From Sitta carolinensis (lineage: Eukaryota; Chordata; Aves; Passeriformes; Sittidae), in contig JAVUNC010000004.1 in the NCBI GenBank assembly GCA_032173965.1, forward strand, positions 21,429,001 to 21,493,000: a DNA stretch of 64,000 nucleotides, read 5' to 3'. Position 1 is the stretch's first letter, and each line of letters begins with the position of its first letter. The translations under genes were made by a program, and so were the position numbers. Of this stretch, positions 56,758-64,000 are shown one piece after another. Below the pieces are notes generated by a model. That model did no database searches. It had not been told where the DNA came from and was given only the letters and a program-made list of their open reading frames with translations.

Positions 56758-57594
56758 GGAAGAGCAATAGAGAAGTCTCTTCCCTTCATCATGTTCTGGG
56801 GACCTCTATGCAGAATAACTGAAGCAAGATATTTGTCATTCAGTTAAGCTTTCTTAGTAGATATCTCTTGCTTTGTATTTTCTGTAATTAAATTCAATAG
56901 CCTAATATCCATGATCCATCTGTGTCTTGCTCTATGACCATCACAAATCATATTTTTCATGCTTCAAATCTGATGTAAATACTTTTAATGAAAAGAAAGG
57001 CATTTCAAACATCTGCCTCAGGCATGATATTATCAAAGGTGCTTTGCAAAATAAACTGCCCTGATTTCAACCTTCATTTTAATAGACACTGGAATAAAAA
57101 TGGACTTATTTATTTACCAGTTGCCTTTCTGTGTTTGCTTCCCATCAGGTTGGAGATGTTTCTGTTTCTGGAGACTAAATACATCTATCCTTACAGCAGC
57201 AATAGTGAAAAAAACAGGCTGTTATGCAGATTGTCTAAGATCTTCTGCATTTTGTAAGAAATCTTGGGTAAAGCATGCTTGCCTCTGAATAGCAATCCAT
57301 TCTGAAAATATTGATTTTAAATTGACATGCACATCACTAGCACTTTAATTTAGCATGCCTAGATTTAGATAATTAGATTTTTTTTCAAACAAAAAAAATT
57401 TAGAAGATGAAAAAAGAAGACAAGGAAGAAAAGAAAGTGTTATATATTTTTAATAAATATAAAGTTTTTTGTTTAGTTTTTTAACTAAACAAAATTTTTA
57501 ATGTCGAAAGTTGTGCTAAATGTTTTAAAGGGCAGTCATTGTCTGGTTAAGTTTGGCCATTTCAATAATACAAGTTTTTTTGTTCTTCCTTGTT

Positions 57595-57640
57595 TTGTTT
57601 GTTTGTTTGTTTGGTTGGTTTGTTTGGTTTGATTTGGCTT
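57595..57640. repeat. (GTTT)n simple repeat
   Basis: TGTTTGTTTGTTTG with GGTTGGTTTG variants. Confidence 0.85.
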
Positions 57641-57894
57641 TTTTCATTGCAGATTAAGTGTTAGCAATTTAGTGTATTGAATCTCCAGATAGTTTATCTG
57701 GTCTTTTCCCTCAAAAAAAAATCTGTTGACATTTTTGCTAATCAATCATTCAAGTTATGTGCTTTGTACATTATGAATTTTTACTGAGAATGTAGCTCAC
57801 TTAAATTCACTGGAGCATGGCCTTCCCTCTACATTGCTCTGAATTCAGATCATGTCTGTGTGATCACTGCTGGTTTTGAACAATCCTCCTCATG

Positions 57895-58020
57895 TACTCT
57901 GTGGAATTGCTGTGTATAGTTTTAGGCACTGCCCTTCAAGAAAGGTGAAGATCATTTGGAGATTGTCCAGAGGACAATAATGAGAATCACTGGTCCTGAA
58001 AGAAGGAAGGAGGAGGTGAG
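57895..58020 (+). mobile_element. CR1-like fragment
   Basis: AAGATCATTTGGAGATTGTCC then AGAGGACAATAATGAG resembles the CR1 segment encoding the H-L-E-I-V-Q-R-R-type end of ORF2. It is bounded on the right by the next element. Short and diverged. Confidence 0.45.
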
Positions 58021-58049
58021 AATGAATCACAGTAAGATAGTTATCTTTA

Positions 58050-58860
58050 CAGAAAAGGTGACTGAGTGCACTGTATTCAGGAGTCAAGGTGTTGGCAGGT
58101 GTGAGCGAGCAGCTCCAGGGGTGGCCTTTGTGAGGAGAGGCTGCCGGGGAGTCAGTTCCAAAGGACCCACTGCAGGACCCAGCTCTGGGAGCTCTGAGAG
58201 CTCTGAGCTCCGCAGCCATGATGGGAGCACCTCTGGGAAACTGCGTTAAGGAAAGGGCAAAACTGTGCACAGGCAGAAAAGGCAGGAACAAAAAGAGTGA
58301 GAAACAGTAGAGGGAACACTAAGAGAGACACCAGAGCTGGTGTTTTGCTGCAGCCCAACAGAGAGGACCATGCCAGAGCAGATATCCATTCTGCAGCCCA
58401 CACTGGAGCAGGTAGATATTATCTCTTGAAGAATCTGCAGGTGATGGAGGAGCCACACTAGAGCAAGTTTACATTGAAGTTCAGTAGTTCGTGAAGAAGA
58501 TACATGTTGGAGCAGAGGAAAAGTGCACGGGGGAAGGAGAAGCAGAGAGAAGCATTTAGTAAGCTGACCACAACTCCCATTCTTTATCCCCTAGCACTGG
58601 CTGGAGTAAGAAAAAGAACTAACAGAATGAAGGTGACACTGGGAACAGAGGGAGGAAAGTGTTGTTTTGATATTTTTAACCTTTATTTTCTGAAACTTAT
58701 TTGACCTTATTTTAATTGTCAATACATTAAATTAACTTTTTCCAAGTTGAATCCTCTCTGTGTCCTTATCTTGACCTATGAGATTTTTCATCCTATTTTT
58801 TCCCATCTGGTTGAAAAGTGAAAGGGTGAGGTATGACTGCTCACCAAGGATAACCCTCAA
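58050..58860 (+). mobile_element. Degenerate avian ERV LTR-like element
   Basis: The order matches a repeat family common in birds. It starts with CCAGGGGTGGCCTTTGTGAG. Next are repeated CATTCTGCAGCCCACACTGG / GGAGCCACACTAGAGCAAG / TACATGTTGGAGCAGAGGAA modules. AAGCTGACCACAACTCCCATT follows, then GGAGGAAAGTGTTGTTTTG and an ATTAAATTAACTTTTTCCAAG poly(A)-type region. The end is CTGTGTCCTTATCTTGACC. Borders and exact family were not established. Confidence 0.65.
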
Positions 58861-59293
58861 CACTGAAAAAATAACAGTTTTCAAACACATTAAGAAGAAT
58901 AAAACAAGTATAAAGTAACTTATATTTGTCCACTGTGAACACATAATGAAACAAAGCCTTTACAGAAAAGCAGCTTAGGATGATATAAATACTAGGAAAA
59001 ACTGCAAGGGGGAAAGCAAATTACTGAAAGAGAGTATTCAGGAGGGTGTTCAAGATTTGGTTAAATTACCATCTGTCAAGGATATGCCTAGCAATTCTCT
59101 CAAACTAACTTTAAAAAATATTTCCTAACAATTGTTTGTTAAAAATTAATTGAAATAAATGAAAACCCTTTCACAATCATGTATAAATTCACGATTCTTG
59201 TTTTTGCCTAATTTTACTATTTCTTTAAAAATGAGTTAAAATTTATATGTTTGAAAAATAAAAGTGCTTATCAAATTCAGAATGTAGAAGGTG

Positions 59294-59319
59294 CATATAT
59301 ATATATATATATATATATG
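59294..59319. repeat. (AT)n microsatellite
   Basis: Thirteen or so AT dinucleotides. Confidence 0.9.
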
Positions 59320-59983
59320 CTGTTGATTAGGTCAAGATTCTAAACTAACTCTCAAAATTTTTACACATAATATTATAGAAATTATTAACTTTGAGATTAT
59401 GTCCTAATCAGTATTTCAAGTCATGTTGAAGTCAGGCTCAGTTAATTATTGCTTTGATGCAGGACAGAGAGAAGCAGTGGCTGCCCAATGCAAATGAGAG
59501 GCTACGCCACATAGTAGACGGGTCTGCACTACATTGGCTTGTTCCTGACAAGAGGCAGAAAGGAAGACTGAAGGACTGATATCCAGCTTAATTATCTACA
59601 CTAATATTTTAAGAAATAAGTTTTGCTTTTATTATTTTAGAAGCTGTATTTAAAAAGAAATTATAATTGGTGATTGTAATTCACCATGGTGAAGGGCATA
59701 TTATTCATAATAATAAAATATACAGGAAATTTAATTATGTAATGATTTCAATTCAGATGTTTTGAAGAAGATAAAACAAAGATTATTTTAATTAAACAAA
59801 TTTATAGGCTTTTTCTACTTTACTACATTGTGGCAGTTTCAGTTCGATTCCCTGGTGGAATGATGATGCATTCCTGAATGGGCACTTACGGGCATATGTA
59901 TATGCAAAACTTAAACACCAGCAGTGAAGAACTTCCTGAGAAAGTTCTGGGGAAATATTCTTGGGAAATACATGCTCACTTAC

Positions 59984-60169
59984 ATTTGCAAACAGGTGGC
60001 CTCCCTTTGTTGCTCCATAATCCATCTTCTTGACACACTGCTGTTGCTTGTTGACTAGATTCTAGCTTGAAGCCCTCATTGCATTCATATATCAATCTAC
60101 TGCCCAAAGTGAATTCATTACCTATAACTGAACCATTCCCAGGGGACTCAGGAATGCCACAAGATACAG
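59984..60169 (-). CDS. CSMD1: CSMD1 exon, sushi domain 15
   Basis: This 186-bp phase 1-1 exon has acceptor CTTTTCAG before CTGTATC and donor GTAAGTG after CAAAT. It encodes one complete sushi domain that opens V-S-C-G-I-P-E-S-P. The four disulfide cysteines are in C-G-I-P, Y-E-C-N, A-V-C-Q and P-V-C-K, with the hallmark Trp in D-G-L-W-S-N. An N-G-S sequon sits near the start. It is the most 5' exon I can identify. In CSMD1 it follows the last CUB-sushi unit and belongs to the uninterrupted sushi run. There is no frame damage. Its last base T joins CT of the next exon to make Ser. Confidence 0.92.
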
Positions 60170-63100
60170 CTGAAAAGAAAGAAAAATATGAAGAATTGGA
60201 ATTTTATCATATGTATCTTTAAAATATTGTCCCACCACTGAAATAAGAAACATAGATTAGTAATTTTGACATATCCCATTTATAACAATTGAAATTATTT
60301 TCCATCATATTTGAAAAATTCTGATAAATGTAACAGTACTTAAAACATTGATGAAAACTTAAAAGTGCATCTAATATAGACAAACATTTTATAATAATTA
60401 TTTAATTCAATATAATCAATGCAGAGACAGAATTTTCAACACAGGCTAAGGGGAATGGTTTATTTGTTAAAGAAATAAAACAGAAGTGTCCAAAGAGATT
60501 TGGTCCAAGAATGAACTGAAAAACTCTTAAATGCTTTCTAGTAGTCTGCCCCATTCTCTCAGGCTTTCTTTCAATCCTGCACTATTTCATCATAGTTTGT
60601 TCATATATTTAAAGTTTGTTTGTTCTATGCATTTCGAATCATGTTGTTAAAGAATTCAATTAAAATTTTTTGTCTGATAAGAAAAGCAACCAAATATATG
60701 ACTAGACAGGGAAGTGTTCCACTTAAGAACATTATTCAGATATTTTAAACATTATTTACATATTTGACTAATTTATTTCGGAATATTAAATATTATGTGT
60801 ATCTAGGCTTATCAATTTTCTGCATCATGAAGGAAATTTTTTACTGAATTATTTTCACTATTTTCTCCTGAATTTAACTTCAAACTGTATTTATTTCAAG
60901 ATCACAAAGTTTAATTTGCTGTCAACTTAGTGAAGTTTGAGTAGCATCTAGGGTGGTGTTTTTATGCTTAGATATTATTTTATTTAAAATAATAGAGTAC
61001 CTTTAACAGTATCTCATAATATAAAATTTTTGGGCAGAATATAATTATAAAAATGTTTATTTCAGTCACTTTTAGGAAAGATCTCCAAGTTAAGATTGCC
61101 TTCCATCATCTGACTTCTCAGGTCCCTTGCTTTTGACAATAATTAAAAAAAAAAAAAACAACTTTTAACACAATGTTTATTCAGTCATTCATATACAGAT
61201 ATTAACTCTAAGTCCTTTAATAAGTTACTAAAGATGGTAAAATTTTATGTTTGCCCCTCTGCTCTACTGAAGGGAAAGCTGAACTATCCTCTCTGAAAGA
61301 ATGTTACTTTTTGCAAAATGGCAACTTGGCGCAGACTACCTATCAGATTAGTACAATGAATCTATTTCACAAGTTCATATAAACAATGTACATGTATTTT
61401 ATGTTGAATCACAATCTATTCTGAGAATACAGAAGAGTATGTACAGAATCACAATCTATTCTGAGTTTGGTACCCAGTTTACTGCTTTGCAGTAATCACA
61501 CTGAATAAAAATCAGCTTTCGAGCTCTCATTTCTAAATGTTTACCAATAAAAAGTGATGGTTTAGAAATTAAAGTATTTTTTCCTTACATGTGTTAATGG
61601 TAAGAAGCAATTAAATATTTTAAATAAAAATTAAGACATTTCAAAAGAAGAAATCATGGTGTTTGTCTGAAATCTGTTTCAGGGGTGAAGATAAGTAATT
61701 TTTTTTTTTAAATAAAATCTAGTTTTTTCACTATTTACCCAACTTGATGTAAATTATTAATTTCAGAGCAAATCATCATGGTACCCTAAACACAACTCTC
61801 AAATTTGTTTTCAGTGTTTCCAACTTGTCACATTTGATGAATTTAAATTAAATACAATACAGTACTTTGAATATGATTACAATGAGGAGATATAACCATT
61901 ATTAAGTTATAAATGATTAGTTAATTTCTGTTGTTCCTTCCATCTGGAATTTTTCATATTGCTAAAAGAAGTAGAACTATAGGAATGTTCCAAAATAAGC
62001 TGCCTCCTTTGTAACACAACTTCTTGGCACTTCTTGTATCCTTATTGTGCCTCTCTTACGAAACCTGAGTAACCAGAACTGTTCCTCTCTTATGAAAACT
62101 GAGTATTTCTCCATCAGTGGGCAGGAGCTGAACCTCCTGCCAGTGGAAGGAAGAATAGTAGGACAGAAAAGGTAGAGAGAAGTGATAAGGAAGGGGTTCT
62201 GGAAGTCCACTTTTAACTGCTCTGAATCATGTTAGAGAAAGCGTAGAAGGGGAAGGATAAAAACAAGTTCTGCAGCTTCTGGGAGCAGGTCTTTATAACA
62301 GAAGTCATTCTGCACAACAAGGAGACTGCAGCAGGTGTGGTAGTTTTTCAGGTCTCTGGTTTTCAGGTCACCACAGTCAGCATAGTCATATCTGGTTAAA
62401 TGCTCTATATTCCCTAAAGATCAGCTGAATCCTTTATGTACAACTAGAACCTACTCTGATCTTGTCAGGCAAGCAGTACTTGCAAAAAGTTTGTCCGTGT
62501 GCTGAACTGATGGAAAGTTAAACCCACACTCTACTTTAGTACATCATAAAAATGCCAATGCATTTTAAGTCATGGTTACCGTGAAAGATTTCAGTGCTCC
62601 CAATGTCTTGCACTGTGCCTCCACTCATCCTAACATGTCTTGCAGTTCTCTTCTGACTTGTGACAATGTGTCTGAATGCTTTAGGTTAAGATTTAACCTC
62701 TTGTCAATGTTTTCAGGTCACCTTTCTCATATCAAAACAATAATCTCTGTGTTAAGTGCATATACATTTAATTGTATAAAACCGAAACTCAAAACTATGA
62801 GTCTATCCATCCATCCCATGTATGTGCCCATCTGTATACAGGGGGGCCTTATTTTGTTTCCCTCTAAATACTCCTAATATGAAATAACTTCAAATACCTT
62901 AGTGAAGCAAGAAGCTTTTATTATGCCATGTGGAAACAAAACAAACAAAGAACCCCCCCAAAAAACAATCCAGGTCTGTTTAGTTCATGGCAAAAGCTAA
63001 TAATTCTGTCAGCATTTGTTCTTTACCTTTAGCAATAACCTTTCTAGAGACACACTGAAAAGTTCAAGACTGAGTAGCTCTTATGTGCAATCTTTTTCAA

Positions 63101-64000
63101 GGAATAAAAATGCCTGCTCACACCCAGGTGGGCCTCTCAGTTATGTCAGGTCTGATGCCATGTCCAGTATGCTAAAGCACCTCAAAATCTATGCTTAACT
63201 GTCACTCTTCAGCACTTCCATCCTCAGCATGTACCTTAGCCCTTACTGTGTCCCTTCTTTCCTTAGTTGTTTCTGAATTTTGTACTGCTAAATTGTCAGG
63301 CTTTTCTCACTGCTGCTTTAGCTACTTACCATAAAAGCACTTTGGGCATTTTGGCACTATTTCAGAGAGTCTTATCTGTTTATTTTTTGTATGCTTGACT
63401 CCCAGAGCCTGCGATTGGAACAAAATATTCCTGTTGCTACAAATTTATCAAGGCTACTAAAGGCTTTTAGAGCAGCAGTGTTAAAACAAAGCATATCAGC
63501 AAGGAGAGTTTCACTTAATAGCAAGTACTTTGAAATTTAAAGGAAAGTAAGCTGAACCAAACTGACTAAAATGGCATACTTTCTTTGGAAAGTGGAAACA
63601 ATGACACTGCTGTGCTACAACCAAGTATTTTGACACTCTCAGTTTCATGAATGTTAAATAATTAAGAATGGTGTGAGAAAATCTTCTGACTTGAGGAACT
63701 GTCAGCATGTTTCTTACATCAATGATTAGATGAGACTGACAGGATCCAGCTGGAAGATATGCATTCAGAGTCATAAAAATCTAAGTCGGCGTTAATTGTG
63801 TCTACTATCTTGCACAGAAAAATATGGTAGAAAAATGTACTTCTTCCAGTGCAAGGAGAAAACCCTTTTACTTAGAAACTGAGATGGAGTTTTAGTTGCT
63901 CTTTCATGTTCTACATCATACTTGCATTTATTTCTTATTAAAACCAGTAAATTTCAGGTTTATGGCAATCCTTTAAAATATCCATATACCTGTATTACAG
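60170..64000 (-). other. CSMD1: CSMD1 intron 5' of the sushi 15 exon
   Basis: 3.8 kb with no recognised CUB or sushi exon on the minus strand. The only structure seen is a 20-base sequence repeated at a 40-bp period (61406-61465). A possible exon end at the extreme right edge is discussed in the findings but not called. Confidence 0.7.
61406..61465. repeat. 20-bp direct repeat, period 40
   Basis: GAATCACAATCTATTCTGAG occurs perfectly at 61406-61425 and again at 61446-61465. Confidence 0.9.

Larger units (their letters stand above)
49540..59983 (-). other. CSMD1: CSMD1 intron between sushi 15 and sushi 16
   Basis: 10.4-kb intron and the most retroelement-rich part of the window. It holds a long CR1 copy interrupted by an LTR (52.1-54.45 kb), a CR1 3' end (55.9-56.76 kb), a further CR1-like piece (57.9-58.0 kb), and an LTR-like element (58.05-58.86 kb). 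49.6-52.0, 54.5-55.9 and 58.9-59.98 kb hold only AT-rich sequence and short simple repeats. Confidence 0.8.

Noticed and set aside
57890..58458. Minus-strand frames of 70-133 codons
   Set aside because: Antisense to CR1/LTR-like repeats, with no recognisable domain.

Overview
This is vertebrate genomic DNA, most likely from a bird. It is AT-rich and intron-dominated. The interspersed repeats are CR1 LINE fragments in both orientations, several with the typical CR1 3' end, plus solo LTRs resembling avian ERVK/ERVL families. I saw no mammalian SINEs, bacterial genes, CRISPR array or RNA gene.

One gene accounts for all the coding sequence I can support: the 3' part of the extracellular region of CSMD1 (CUB and Sushi multiple domains 1), on the minus strand. 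Sixteen coding exons (855 codons) lie between 60169 and 1112. Fifteen encode fourteen consecutive sushi/CCP domains. By the known CSMD1 layout (14 CUB and 28 sushi domains, ending in an uninterrupted sushi run) these are sushi 15 to 28. The sixteenth is a 45-bp exon encoding the linker after the last sushi domain (G-V-R-E-V-N-E-T-I-T-K-T-P). That linker, and the end of sushi 28 ([11 protein letters not shown]), separate CSMD1 from CSMD3. Sushi exons are symmetric phase-1 exons of 174-195 bp. The exception is sushi 27, which is split by a phase-0 intron. The membrane-proximal, transmembrane and cytoplasmic exons must lie beyond position 1 to the left, and the CUB-sushi exons beyond 64000 to the right.

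Layout, right to left (5' to 3' of the gene): 60170-64000 intron; sushi 15 (60.0-60.2 kb); a 10.4-kb intron rich in CR1 and LTR pieces; sushi 16 and 17 (49.4 and 46.9 kb); a 7-kb intron; sushi 18 and 19 (39.6 and 36.2 kb); a 13.4-kb intron with LTR-like blocks, CR1 and a long CA repeat; sushi 20 to 28 between 22.8 and 3.0 kb; the linker exon at 1.1 kb.

The most notable observation is a 708-bp solo LTR (16004-16711) bounded by TG...CA and a 6-bp direct repeat. It sits five bases inside the intron after the sushi-22 exon, so the target-site duplication rebuilds the splice donor. I found no previously undescribed system; the window is an ordinary stretch of a large conserved neuronal/complement-regulator gene with an informative repeat history.
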